Source: Psychrobacillus antarcticus (GTDB lineage Bacteria; Bacillota; Bacilli; Bacillales_A; Planococcaceae). From it: DNA of 64,000 nt. Under the pieces are notes generated by a model that worked only from the letters and a program-made list of their open reading frames with translations, was not told the DNA's origin and searched no databases. Of the stretch, positions 45,961 to 54,430 are shown in pieces. Each line of letters starts with the position of its first letter. The stretch's first letter is position 1. The translations under genes were made by a program, and so were the position numbers. Location: contig NZ_JAIZDB010000006.1 in the NCBI RefSeq assembly GCF_029533155.1, positions 1 through 64,000 of the forward strand, read 5' to 3'.

Positions 45961-47088
45961 ATGCACTTTTTCATATATATTATTATTTTTTTCTCGTTCT
46001 TCGACTTATTTTCCCAACTACCAATCATGAGTCCCTTTGCTGAATCGTTAGGGGCTACTCCTTTTATAACTGGATTAGTTGTTGGAATGTACTCTCTTTC
46101 GAATACATTTGGGAATATCATATCTGGATTTTTAACCGATAAAAAAGGACCCTTCTATATATTAATCATCGGTTTGTTTGCTACGAGCTTTTCGTTATTC
46201 CTTTACCAACTTGTCAGCGATCCTACTGGGTTATTAGTGGTAAGGTTTATACATGGCTTAGTTGCTGGACTGATTGTACCTGCAGCGTTTACTTATTCTG
46301 CAAATAAGACTTCAAAGGAAAAGCGTGGTAAAGGGGTTGCACTATCTGGTGCATTTGTTGGACTAGCTGCTATCGCTGGTCCGGCAACAAGTGGAATTCT
46401 CGCAAGTAAAAAAAGTGAGGTATTTGTTTTAGGAATGACTGGCTCTATCATGCTTGTATTAAGTATATTAGCGCTCGTTTTGTTAAGAAAAATTGCTATC
46501 GAACGAAAAGATAAGGAAGCTTCCTCACAACATACCGTTCTTTCTATTTTTCAACATACTGGCATTGTTAAATCATTTGCAGGTGCGTTTTTCTTAATGT
46601 TTTCCCAAGGTGTATTGGCTTATATGCTACCTTTAAAGGTATTACACCTTGGATTTGACTCTAAAACAAGTGGATTTCTTCTAAGTACATTTGGTCTTGT
46701 TGCCATTTTGGTGTTTATACTACCGACTAATAGAATATTTGACCGGGTGAAGCCAGTTTATACGTTTACTTTTGGAATGTGTATGATGGGAATAAGCATG
46801 TTATTACTTGGTCAAACAGATTCACTGAATTTACTTTACGTCTGGATGGGGTTATATGGAATAGGATTTGCGTTTCTATTCCCTTCTATTAACACACTTT
46901 TAATCGATTCAAGCGAACAGTCATATCGCGGTAAGGCGTACGGCTATTTTTATGCTTTCTTCTCTATAGGAGTTGTTATGGGGTCAAGTATTACTGGTTT
47001 TCTTGAACTAGATGCAACAAGTGGATTTACTATGACAGGAATCATATTGCTCATAGTTTCTACCTTGATCATTGCAACAAGAAAATAA
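45961..47088 (+). CDS. MFS transporter (375 aa)
   Basis: Twelve-helix permease opening FDLFSQLPIMSPFAESLGA; motif A-like region SGFLTDKKGPFYILI. GAGGGGCAGCA site before the ATG at 45961. Divergent from the lipid kinase gene. Substrate unknown. Confidence 0.85.
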   Translation: MHFFIYIIIFFSFFDLFSQLPIMSPFAESLGATPFITGLVVGMYSLSNTFGNIISGFLTDKKGPFYILIIGLFATSFSLFLYQLVSDPTGLLVVRFIHGLVAGLIVPAAFTYSANKTSKEKRGKGVALSGAFVGLAAIAGPATSGILASKKSEVFVLGMTGSIMLVLSILALVLLRKIAIERKDKEASSQHTVLSIFQHTGIVKSFAGAFFLMFSQGVLAYMLPLKVLHLGFDSKTSGFLLSTFGLVAILVFILPTNRIFDRVKPVYTFTFGMCMMGISMLLLGQTDSLNLLYVWMGLYGIGFAFLFPSINTLLIDSSEQSYRGKAYGYFYAFFSIGVVMGSSITGFLELDATSGFTMTGIILLIVSTLIIATRK

Positions 47089-47091
47089 TAA

Positions 47092-47127
47092 AACAGGAAT
47101 GTGTCTATTTGCACATTCCTGTTTTAT
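47092..47127 (+). terminator. terminator after the MFS gene
   Basis: Stem ACAGGAATGTG / CACATTCCTGT followed by TTTAT; convergent with the gene at 47134. Confidence 0.87.
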
Positions 47128-47133
47128 GAAGCA

Positions 47134-47478
47134 TTATAATGTTATTTGGTCTTTTAGATTAGGTTTCTTTTCTACTTCAACCTTTTCTGCATCCTTAGAA
47201 GATTTTTTAGATTTATCCTGCACCTCTTCATTGTAATACTGGACACTTGTCAGAGCACCTTCATCCACCATGTTGTTATCAGGTATATCATGCGGATCTG
47301 GATGTCCCGCTGTCGTTAAATCAGATTTTTGGTGATTTTGCGAGTCTATGTAAGCATTCACTTTAGATTTGGTATTATTAAATGCTACTAATGCTTTGTC
47401 ACGATTTTCTTTTTTACTAAAATATGCATAAGCTCCTGCTGCTAATCCTGCTAATAAAAGTGATTTGTTTTTTGCCAT
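47134..47478 (-). CDS. small YtxH-like stress protein (114 aa)
   Basis: MAKNKSLLLAGLAAGAYAYFSKKENRDKA: short N-terminal hydrophobic helix then a Lys/Asp/Glu-rich soluble tail, similar in plan to YtxH/general-stress proteins. ATG at 47478 follows GGAGGTAATTAGG. A weak sigma-B-type promoter lies upstream, consistent with a stress role but not proof. Confidence 0.7.
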   Translation of the reverse strand: MAKNKSLLLAGLAAGAYAYFSKKENRDKALVAFNNTKSKVNAYIDSQNHQKSDLTTAGHPDPHDIPDNNMVDEGALTSVQYYNEEVQDKSKKSSKDAEKVEVEKKPNLKDQITL

Positions 47479-47511
47479 CCTAATTACCTCCAAGTTATAT
47501 ATATAGTTTAT

Positions 47512-47537
47512 ATACCCTATTATGAATAAGTTCACAC
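47512..47537 (-). promoter_or_regulatory. possible sigma-B promoter of the 114-aa gene
   Basis: Minus strand GTGTGA, 14-nt spacer, perfect GGGTAT 30 nt ahead of the start. The -35 has two mismatches, so this is weaker than the three better sites in the window. Confidence 0.45.
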
Positions 47538-47700
47538 CTTTTTAATAAATTTAGTTTTTAAAGGAGATTTAAGTAATAGAATAATAGTTTAAGCGTTTTA
47601 TATTACATTTTGATTTCTAATTGAATTTAATTCTGCGTAATTGTAGAAGATTCTCATTATTTTTGTTATGATTACAAAAAGAATTTAGAGGTGATTTCAA

Positions 47701-48192
47701 ATGATTAGGGCGACTACGTTAGATGATATTTCGATAATTCAACAGATCGCAAAGGTCAGTTGGAACGATACATATAAAAATATAATACCTATTGACATAC
47801 AAACGCTTTTCTTAGAAAAGGCTTATTCCCCTATGATGATTGTCAAAAGAATAGAAAAAACTATTTTCTTAGTTGCTGAATGTGAAGGTAAGCCAATTGG
47901 TTTTGCCAATTTTACATATGTGGACGAAGATGGAGATGCTGAACTAACTGCAATCTATATATTACCTGAATACAAACAGACTGGATTTGGAAAAAAACTT
48001 TTATTAGCTGGGCTAAACGAAATGCCATCTGGTCAACAATTATTTGTTTACGTTGAAAGCAAAAATGATAATGCTCGTCATTTTTATGAAAAATTCGGCT
48101 TCGAGTGCTTAGAAGAATTTGATGAATACTTTGAAGGACACCCACTAACTACCGCTAAATATGTTTATCTATTGAAAACACCGGCCATTTAG
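47701..48192 (+). CDS. GNAT N-acetyltransferase (163 aa)
   Basis: Complete GNAT domain: motif A LTAIYILPEYKQTGFGKKLL and motif B ESKNDNARHFYEKFGF. GAGGTGATTTCAA before ATG. Its stop codon lies inside its terminator. Acceptor unknown. Confidence 0.87.
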   Translation: MIRATTLDDISIIQQIAKVSWNDTYKNIIPIDIQTLFLEKAYSPMMIVKRIEKTIFLVAECEGKPIGFANFTYVDEDGDAELTAIYILPEYKQTGFGKKLLLAGLNEMPSGQQLFVYVESKNDNARHFYEKFGFECLEEFDEYFEGHPLTTAKYVYLLKTPAI

Positions 48193-48206
48193 GTCGGTGT
48201 TTTTGT
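48176..48206 (+). terminator. GNAT terminator overlapping the stop codon
   Basis: Stem ACACCGGCC / GGTCGGTGT with TTTTT; the TAG stop (48190-48192) is in the loop. Confidence 0.85.
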
Positions 48207-48209
48207 TAA

Positions 48210-48677
48210 CTAAAGTGTCTTTTCTGTAGCGTAGAATTCCTCTTGAAATTCAACTGGTGGTTTCCGTACAAAGCACATAATTGCTGCGGAGTACAACAGA
48301 ATTGACGTTAGCGATATTATACCTGCAAATAGACCAGCAATGATAAACATAATTCCGGCTAATTTCGGGTTTTTGTTTTTGGAAATAGAAACAATCCCAA
48401 TGATATTCAAGATCAAACTAATAACAAGAATAATAATAAACACCCAACCAAATATGTTCAATGCATCAATAATTATATCCATATCACCGTCATGAACTTG
48501 TAAGTCCGCCTCAGTCAATGCTGGGTCATTGGCAATCATGTCCTGGAATTGGGTTTTGAATGCCTCATCTTTCAGTACGCTGCTTCCACTTACCACTAAA
48601 ATGGTTATTAAAATAATGCTTAGTAAAGTCATAATTGCACTAATTACACCTAATACAATTTCTCCTGTACGTGACAT
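48210..48677 (-). CDS. DUF4064-like membrane protein (155 aa)
   Basis: MSRTGEIVLGVISAIMTLLS start with a GGGAGTGAATTCT site. Four transmembrane helices; typical DUF4064 order with an extracytoplasmic loop rich in acidic residues (SSVLKDEAFKTQFQDMIAND). Family function unknown. Confidence 0.78.
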   Translation of the reverse strand: MSRTGEIVLGVISAIMTLLSIILITILVVSGSSVLKDEAFKTQFQDMIANDPALTEADLQVHDGDMDIIIDALNIFGWVFIIILVISLILNIIGIVSISKNKNPKLAGIMFIIAGLFAGIISLTSILLYSAAIMCFVRKPPVEFQEEFYATEKTL

Positions 48678-48781
48678 AGAATTCACTCCCTTAATTTTAT
48701 ATGTTCCTTTTACTCTACGAAAGTTAATCAAAAAAGTTTCGTATAATTTTAATGTCCCCTTCCTAAAAATAGTTTAAACCT

Positions 48782-48807
48782 GTTTAAAAATTAATGGACT
48801 GGGGTAA
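48782..48807 (+). promoter_or_regulatory. sigma-B-type promoter ahead of the 32-aa gene
   Basis: GTTTAA (48782-48787), 14-nt spacer, GGGTAA (48802-48807), same hexamers and spacing as the promoter at 54133. Lies 38 nt before the start codon at 48845. Confidence 0.75.
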
Positions 48808-48844
48808 CATTAAACTATCAACGAGAACAGAGAGGATGAGTTTC

Positions 48845-48943
48845 ATGGAGAAAAAGATCATTTTTAACCAATCAGATTTCTTTTATATGTTAGCAGGTGC
48901 ATCAGTATTAACAGGAATTTTAGTGTTTTTTACACAAATTTAA
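48845..48943 (+). CDS. 32-aa membrane peptide
   Basis: MEKKIIFNQSDFFYMLAGAS... ends FFTQI. One helix (about 12-30). AGAGG site 9 nt before ATG, terminator right after the stop and a sigma-B-type promoter upstream support a genuine small gene. Not recognised as a named family. Confidence 0.7.
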   Translation: MEKKIIFNQSDFFYMLAGASVLTGILVFFTQI

Positions 48944-48955
48944 TAAGTTCACAAT

Positions 48956-48998
48956 AAAAAAGCAATCCTTTTCTCTTAGATAGAAACGGATTGCTTTT
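48956..48998. terminator. bidirectional terminator
   Basis: AAAAAGCAATCC / GGATTGCTTTTT around a 19-nt loop, between the 32-aa gene and the converging GNAT gene. Confidence 0.88.
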
Positions 48999-49002
48999 TG
49001 TA

Positions 49003-49284
49003 TTATGCTTTTATATCATCATATTCGTCAGATTTTGAGAAGGCTGCCACTACATACGAGCAAACCGGCTCCATTTTTAACTCCTGCTCTCGCGCATAAG
49101 TTGCAGCGCTATCCAATAATTTCTTGGCAACTCCCTGGCCTCTCAATTTATCAGAGACAAATGTATGATCCATCACCATTATATCCCCAAGTAACGTCCA
49201 AGTAATCTCTCCAAGTCTTTCTCCCTCTTGTATATATTGATACGCAAATACATCGTTGCCTAATTCTTTAAATTGAAATTCCAT
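49003..49284 (-). CDS. small GNAT-like acetyltransferase (YjdJ type, 93 aa)
   Basis: Single-motif GNAT of the short COG2388 type: ITWTLLGDIMVMDHTFVSDK then LRGQGVAKKLLDSAATYARE and a C-terminal PVCSYV with the conserved Cys. AAAGGAGTGGTTATCG site. Confidence 0.85.
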   Translation of the reverse strand: MEFQFKELGNDVFAYQYIQEGERLGEITWTLLGDIMVMDHTFVSDKLRGQGVAKKLLDSAATYAREQELKMEPVCSYVVAAFSKSDEYDDIKA

Positions 49285-49317
49285 CGATAACCACTCCTTT
49301 TCTGAATTTTAGCATAT

Positions 49318-50286
49318 TTATTTGTTTATTGACAACGGACGCAACTGAGCTTCGATTTCTGCTCTTCTTGTTTCTAAAAAAGGTGGTAGCGCTAATCTTT
49401 CTCCCAAAGTCTCCATTGGTTCATCCGTATCAAATCCAGGTTCATCAGTTGAAAGTTCAAATAAAATACCATTTGGCTCTCTGAAATAGATAGCCTTGAA
49501 ATAGTATCTGTCCACTAAACCAGATGTAGTGAAGCCTTTTTCTCGTAAACGCTCCTCCCACTTTGGATAATCTTCCATTGTAGGAACTCGGAATGCAACA
49601 TGGTGCACACTACCGCGTCCAGGTCGCTCTATTGGTAAATCTGTACGTGTCTCTAGATGAACTTCTCCAGCAGGCCCGCCTTTTCCCGTCGTATAAACTT
49701 GGATAGCTGGCATTTCGTTGACATCAGATGGGTAAGAACCTGCTAAGTTAAACCCAAGTATTTCTGTTAATACCTTTTCAGTAGGTGCTGATTTTCGAAC
49801 AGTAAGCTTCACTGGACCTAGGCCAACAATCGCATTGTTAGCTGAAATTCCCTCTTTAACCCACGCTTCTCCATACGGAATTCCAGTTCCATCGTCCACT
49901 ACTAGCATATGTCGTGCCCCTTCAAAGTCTTCAAAGTAAAGCGTATTGCGACCAAACCGCTCTTTAATGGAATCATGTGGTATATCCAACTTCTCAAATC
50001 TATTTTTCCAAAATTGTAAGGCTTCCTCGCTTTTTACACGGAACCCTGTATTACTGATACTTGATACCCCAGGATATGTTCTTCCTGCTTGTGGTATGTC
50101 AAAGTATGTCATGTCCGTTCCCGGTGTGCCTACTGCATCAGCGTAAAATAAATGATAGGATGACGGATTATCCTGATTTACACTTTTTTTTACTAATCGC
50201 ATTCCTAATATTCTTGTATAAAAGTCATGATTTTTATCCGCATTTGCAGTAATTGCTGAGACGTGATGGATTCCCGCTAATTTCAT
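49318..50286 (-). CDS. ring-cleaving dioxygenase, MhqO/MhqA-type vicinal oxygen chelate protein
   Basis: 322-aa VOC protein with two paired domains. Likely metal ligands are His8 (GIHHVSAI), a second His in SVHHVAFR and Glu in ILFELSTDEPGF. B. subtilis relatives MhqA/MhqE/MhqO are induced by quinones and catechol through MhqR, and a matching operator is upstream at 50308. GGAGGAAGACAA before ATG. Confidence 0.87.
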   Translation of the reverse strand: MKLAGIHHVSAITANADKNHDFYTRILGMRLVKKSVNQDNPSSYHLFYADAVGTPGTDMTYFDIPQAGRTYPGVSSISNTGFRVKSEEALQFWKNRFEKLDIPHDSIKERFGRNTLYFEDFEGARHMLVVDDGTGIPYGEAWVKEGISANNAIVGLGPVKLTVRKSAPTEKVLTEILGFNLAGSYPSDVNEMPAIQVYTTGKGGPAGEVHLETRTDLPIERPGRGSVHHVAFRVPTMEDYPKWEERLREKGFTTSGLVDRYYFKAIYFREPNGILFELSTDEPGFDTDEPMETLGERLALPPFLETRRAEIEAQLRPLSINK

Positions 50287-50307
50287 TTGTCTTCCTCCTC
50301 ATTATTT

Positions 50308-50325
50308 TATCTTGAAGTTGAGATA
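50308..50325. promoter_or_regulatory. MhqR-type operator
   Basis: TATCTTGAAGTTGAGATA, arms TATCT/AGATA, 22 bp upstream of the dioxygenase start. Fits the known MhqR palindrome class (TATCTCGAA...AGATA). Regulator not encoded in this window. Confidence 0.65.
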
Positions 50326-50454
50326 TATTCATTCAATAATAACAAGTTCTTGTATTTTGTGCAAATAAAGAGCACAAGGCTTTAAGAAATTACCTCCCGA
50401 AAACCACATTACCCACCGAACAAAAAGATGTTGGATCCTCTAATAAACAGAAAC

Positions 50455-50645
50455 GTAGATATGACGTTGATTTCCGCTCCGAGCGGACGCTTTCCGTGGA
50501 CACGGCTTCAGCCGCTTCCCTCGCTTACGCTCAGTCCAGGGTCTTCAGCTCGGTGCACCTGTCGCTTCGCTTTCGGTGCAGAAAACATTTGCTGTTCCCA
50601 CTGGAGTCGCCGCTCTGCGATCCAATCAACTAGATTCACTTTTTA
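50455..50645 (-). repeat. composite intergenic repeat, copy R5a (GC-rich B part only, reversed)
   Basis: Reverse-oriented B module: reads TGGAGTCGCCGCTC ... and, in forward sense, GAGTCGCC and TGCACC / GGTGCA stem. Contains the extra module CTGTCGCTTCGCTTTCGGTG also present in R7. Lacks A-end and B-tip. Lies head to head with R5b, upstream of the dioxygenase gene. Confidence 0.85.
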
Positions 50646-50714
50646 TATATATCGGTACTTGGATATAAAACCACATAAGTATAGGTGCATTATCTTCAAA
50701 TAACTAATCATGAA

Positions 50715-51125
50715 AATGACTCAAAAAAGAAGATCTACTTCTTCTTTCATTATAAAATAGTATCCCTAATCTGATAGACGGTTTTATCCCTCTTTTGACT
50801 TTGACTACACTTATCTTCTACGCGCGAGGCTATGACCTGATTGTTGAGTAGAGTACTACACACTATATGAATTGGAGTGAAAGGTGGCGACTCCAACGGT
50901 ATAAGCACGAGCTGAAAGCCCCGCAGGAACTTTGGAAAGGGACAAAGGCTAAGAGCGCCACCACGCGATCGCAACGCCTTCGTGACCAACATCCTGTTGG
51001 CCCGAGGGAGATTGAAGCCGTGCCCGCGGAAAGCGTCCACCTGAAACGGAAATCAGCAGTGTTCTTCATTTCTTCAAGTCCTATGAACCCAGTGTTCATA
51101 GAACATTTTTATATACTTAATCTTG
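50715..51125 (+). repeat. composite intergenic repeat, copy R5b (right two thirds)
   Basis: Starts inside the middle (TATCCCTAATCTGATAGACG), then GGTGGCGACTCC (50882) and the palindromic module in R2 orientation (50938-51001), ends GTGTTCATAGAAC and TATATACTTAATC at the next terminator. A-end hairpin missing. Confidence 0.9.
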
Positions 51126-51126
51126 A

Positions 51127-51168
51127 ACAAAACAAAACCCTCCTATCTTATGAAGAAGGAGGGTTCAC
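51127..51168 (-). terminator. terminator of the DUF1002 gene
   Basis: Minus-strand stem AACCCTCCTTC / GATAGGAGGGTT followed by TTGTTTTG; borders R5b. Confidence 0.85.
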
Positions 51169-51171
51169 GTA

Positions 51172-52086
51172 TTAGTTGAAAATAGAACGAATGGAATCGA
51201 TTAGATTATTAAAGAAATTTTTGACACTTGCCCAAAATCCTTCATTGTCAACTATTTTACCAATTTTATCTTCAATTGTTTTACTTAAATCATTCAGTTG
51301 ATCCGACCACTGACTGAAGTCTATATCTAATTGACGAATGCGGTCCATTAAATCGATTAATAGTTGACGATCTTTTTCCGAAAGCTCAATTTTTAGATTG
51401 GCTAATTGCTCAGAAACAATTTTCTCCACTTCTTCACGAGAAACTGGATTTTGTTCAGCAATTTGCTTTTTAATTTCCGTTAATAATTCACTTACTTTTG
51501 CTTCATCAATACCCGCTTCTTGTGCTAAATTAGTGGCAATAGAAAGTTCGTCATTTGCTACGTCTGTGCGCTCTGGGTCTAGTTTTTCACCAGTAATCTC
51601 ATACGCTTTGTAAATTCCTACTAGAGCTGAATGGCCAGTTACAGGCTTGGGTGCAGCAATTTCTACTACTGCATCCTGAATCCCTGCCGTTAGCATTGCA
51701 TTTGCATACATTTCGGACGTTACTTCTGTAATATTATCTTGTGTAACAATGCTTATCACAAGACCTTTACCAGCATCTTTTCGCGTAATCTTAGCGGAAG
51801 AGAACATTCTTGCAGATGCATCTCCGTCCTGTAAATAGGTTGCTAAATCTGCCCCAGTTACTTCGATTTCCTGAACATCTGATGTATCCGTTATTTTCAA
51901 GCTTTTCTTTACGCTATCTTTTTGTTCAGCAGTCAGGTTTCCACCATACACCACGATAGGAGCACCAAATTTTTCGTTTACGACCTCGTCAGTGGAACTA
52001 TTTGAATCTGCAAATGAATAAGTAGGTGCAATGACCATGCCAAGCAATAACATTACTGTCATGAATGGTAATAATATTTTCTTCAT
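51172..52086 (-). CDS. DUF1002 protein (YpuA-like, secreted)
   Basis: 304 aa, signal peptide MKKILLPFMTVMLLLGMVIA ending near PTYSFA, then DUF1002 domain (GADLATYLQDGDASARMFSS, AAPKPVTGHSALVGIYKAYE) and a coiled C-terminal segment. AAAGGGGTAAATAGA before ATG. B. subtilis YpuA is a cell-envelope protein of unknown role. Confidence 0.87.
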   Translation of the reverse strand: MKKILLPFMTVMLLLGMVIAPTYSFADSNSSTDEVVNEKFGAPIVVYGGNLTAEQKDSVKKSLKITDTSDVQEIEVTGADLATYLQDGDASARMFSSAKITRKDAGKGLVISIVTQDNITEVTSEMYANAMLTAGIQDAVVEIAAPKPVTGHSALVGIYKAYEITGEKLDPERTDVANDELSIATNLAQEAGIDEAKVSELLTEIKKQIAEQNPVSREEVEKIVSEQLANLKIELSEKDRQLLIDLMDRIRQLDIDFSQWSDQLNDLSKTIEDKIGKIVDNEGFWASVKNFFNNLIDSIRSIFN

Positions 52087-52176
52087 TCTATTTACCCCTT
52101 TCCTTTCCATTTCCTCAATAATACGAAAACAAGAGCAAAAAGTTCCGACTAATCGATTCTTTTTACTCCATGTAAT

Positions 52177-53037
52177 TTACATTTTCAATTGTGTCCAGCC
52201 ATCTTCTTGGACAATTTTTTTATCTTTCATCAGTTTACCTAGGGCGCGTTTGAAGGCTGCCTTACTCATACTGAACATTTCTTGGATTTCATCTGGAGTT
52301 GACTTGTCTGTAAATGGCATTTTACCTCCGACGTCATTTAGATAACGGAATATGGATTCCGCATCGTCCTCCAAACGTTCATGAATGCGTGGTAATAGTG
52401 AACCATTCAGAGATCCATCCTCTTTCACGTCAATAATCCGTACAGTCAAATCTTCCCCTAGTCTCGGTTCATTTAATCGTTCTGACTCATGCACAAAAAT
52501 ACGATAGTTTTCTGGAACACTTAACAAAAAAGTCCCTACAGGAAGCAAACGATATGCACGAGCTTGAAGATTCTGATTGAATAATGTCGTTGGAGCGTCT
52601 ATATATAGCTCTTCTACTCGGTCCTCGGTAGCTAAACGACCGAATAGCTCACCATCTTTGTCTGTACGAAGAGTCATATACAAATGATCACCAACAGCTG
52701 GCCATAATTCTTTGATCTTCGGTAGATCGTCCTCTTTTACCTGAACTTCCTTAGACGTACCAATATCGACAAGAACTCCTTCTCTATCTGCTACTTTAAT
52801 AACACGAGCCCAACCATATGTGCCTTTTTGAATGAATGGAAGCTGCGTTGTGGCAGATAAATTACCTCGTCTGTCCACAAACAAAAATGCTTCAATTGCA
52901 CCACCAACCTCTAAGTCCTCTGGTGCCTCAGATGCATTTAAAGGTATGTCCATTCCATCATATGTTAAAATCCATTTCGATCCGTCTTGCTCTTTCACTT
53001 GTAACTTTACTATTTCTCCTGATGCTGTTCCTATCAA
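52177..53037 (-). CDS. CvfB family S1-domain protein (YitL)
   Basis: 286 aa with three S1-like modules (for example GTYGWARVIKVADREGVLVD) and a C-terminal winged helix (MFSMSKAAFKRALGKLMKDK). Start TTG at 53037 has AAGGAG 9 nt upstream. In Staphylococcus, CvfB modulates virulence gene expression and binds RNA. Convergent neighbours absent; downstream of DUF1002. Confidence 0.87.
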   Translation of the reverse strand: MIGTASGEIVKLQVKEQDGSKWILTYDGMDIPLNASEAPEDLEVGGAIEAFLFVDRRGNLSATTQLPFIQKGTYGWARVIKVADREGVLVDIGTSKEVQVKEDDLPKIKELWPAVGDHLYMTLRTDKDGELFGRLATEDRVEELYIDAPTTLFNQNLQARAYRLLPVGTFLLSVPENYRIFVHESERLNEPRLGEDLTVRIIDVKEDGSLNGSLLPRIHERLEDDAESIFRYLNDVGGKMPFTDKSTPDEIQEMFSMSKAAFKRALGKLMKDKKIVQEDGWTQLKM

Positions 53038-53252
53038 AATTACCGCTCTCCTTCTGACCAAATATAGTACTAATATCTTAACCTGTTTTTTTAAATTTAT
53101 ATAATGTAATCATAAAGCGTCACAGTTTGTGCTAATTCCCTATAATCGATTCATACGAATCATAAGCAATAATTGCCCAAAACTCAACCCACTATCCTGC
53201 ACAAGGGTTGTATGTATGTTATGCGTTTGTCATTTCAAAACTTTAATAGTGA

Positions 53253-53672
53253 TTACTCACTATCTGGGTCCTGTAATTCTAAAAGCTTTGACTGTAATGC
53301 TGGGTTCTCCTCTAGAAATAATACTAAACCTGCAATACGATTGATGGAGTTCCAACTTAAATGATGCTCAATCCCTTCTACATCATTGTAAATATTCTCT
53401 TCCTTTACACCAATGATCCGTAAGAAATCTTCTAAAAGTTCATGTCTTTTCACTAATTTCTTGCCAAGTTTCATCCCTTTTGCGGTAAGTGTTAGTCCCC
53501 GATACTTTTCATATATTAAGAAGCCATCTTTATCTAGTTTTTGAACCATTTTTGTTACGGAAGATGGTAATACAGACAAAGCTTCTGCAATATCAGACAC
53601 ACGAGCATATCCCTTGTGCTCGATTAACAAATAAATTTGTTCGATATGGTCTTCCATGCTTGGTGTTGGCAT
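53253..53672 (-). CDS. mntR: manganese-responsive repressor MntR
   Basis: 139 aa with winged-helix N-terminus and dimer helices. All six metal ligands of B. subtilis MntR are conserved: Asp8, Glu11, His77, Glu99, Glu102 and His103. Represses Mn(II) uptake genes when manganese is plentiful; no mntH or mntABC operon lies in this window. Confidence 0.95.
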   Translation of the reverse strand: MPTPSMEDHIEQIYLLIEHKGYARVSDIAEALSVLPSSVTKMVQKLDKDGFLIYEKYRGLTLTAKGMKLGKKLVKRHELLEDFLRIIGVKEENIYNDVEGIEHHLSWNSINRIAGLVLFLEENPALQSKLLELQDPDSE

Positions 53673-53798
53673 ATATATCTTCCTTTCATCACTACTCTAT
53701 ACATTTTACTACAAGCAAGACCCTATCACAATTCTAGATATTTTTTACTATATATTTCAAAAGAAAAACATCTAATTTTCATTTCTATTACATAGAAA

Positions 53799-53828
53799 AA
53801 CCTTATCTAATAAAGACAAGGTTTTTAG
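53799..53828 (-). terminator. ComFB-like gene terminator
   Basis: Minus-strand stem AAAAACCTTGTC / GATAAGGTTTTT around TTTATTA. The stop at 53825 overlaps its base. Confidence 0.85.
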
Positions 53829-54094
53829 TGACGATGAGGATATTTTCCAACAACATAAATGGAGTGGATAATTCTTTTGTTGATCCATTCTAAGTTTTCA
53901 GCAGTATTTAATCGCTCAAAAACGGCGGTTCTTCCTTTTTCTGTTGTAACGTAATGAGCAGGTAATGTATTTAAACTCAATGCGATAATATCTCGTTCGC
54001 ATCTGTCGCATTTGCAAAAGGTTTGATATTCGGATCCTCTCATCATTACTCTGACCAGGCTATGAACTATTTCTTGCATCACATTCGTAAGCAA
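53825..54094 (-). CDS. late-competence ComFB-family protein (89 aa)
   Basis: ComFB signature CKCDRCERDIIALSLNTLPAH (CxC..C zinc-like cluster) and YVTTEKGRTAVFERLN, matching B. subtilis ComFB, a protein of unknown role beside comFA/comFC (recently linked to c-di-AMP/c-di-GMP binding). Here it is isolated. TTG start at 54094 after AAAGGAG; upstream Met codons lie within that leader. Confidence 0.82.
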   Translation of the reverse strand: MLTNVMQEIVHSLVRVMMRGSEYQTFCKCDRCERDIIALSLNTLPAHYVTTEKGRTAVFERLNTAENLEWINKRIIHSIYVVGKYPHRH

Positions 54095-54132
54095 TGACAA
54101 AACTCCTTTCATGCACATTAAAATGTAAGCAT

Positions 54133-54158
54133 GTTTAATACTATACCCAAATGGGTAA
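54133..54158 (+). promoter_or_regulatory. sigma-B-type promoter of the Lmo0937-like gene
   Basis: GTTTAA (54133-54138), 14-nt spacer, GGGTAA (54153-54158). Hexamers nearly match the sigma-B consensus, and the site lies 52 nt before the start at 54211. Confidence 0.8.
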
Positions 54159-54210
54159 AATTTAATATCAAGATGACTTGGTAAATAAAATAAAGAGAGG
54201 TTGATAGACC

Positions 54211-54366
54211 ATGGGTAGAATTTTATGGGGAATTATCGTAGTATTAATCGTACTTTGGTTACTTGGCTTAGTATTTCAAATAGGCGGAGGACTTATTCAC
54301 ACACTATTAATTATTGCAGGTATTATTTTTGTAGTTCAATTGATTAGCGGAAAACGATCAATGTAA
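54211..54366 (+). CDS. Lmo0937-family small membrane protein (51 aa)
   Basis: MGRILWGIIVVLIVLWLLGL..., two helices and a basic end KRSM. GAGAGGTTGATAGACC site, own sigma-B-type promoter, terminator after the stop. The family is widespread in Firmicutes and of unknown function. Confidence 0.85.
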   Translation: MGRILWGIIVVLIVLWLLGLVFQIGGGLIHTLLIIAGIIFVVQLISGKRSM

Positions 54367-54372
54367 GAAATG

Positions 54373-54400
54373 GTGTTGCCAAATTGGCAACACCTTTTTA
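54373..54400 (+). terminator. terminator of the 51-aa gene
   Basis: Perfect stem GGTGTTGCC / GGCAACACC with AAATT loop followed by TTTTTA. Confidence 0.9.
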
Positions 54401-54430
54401 AATTTCGCATTTATCTATCACTTAAAGCTT

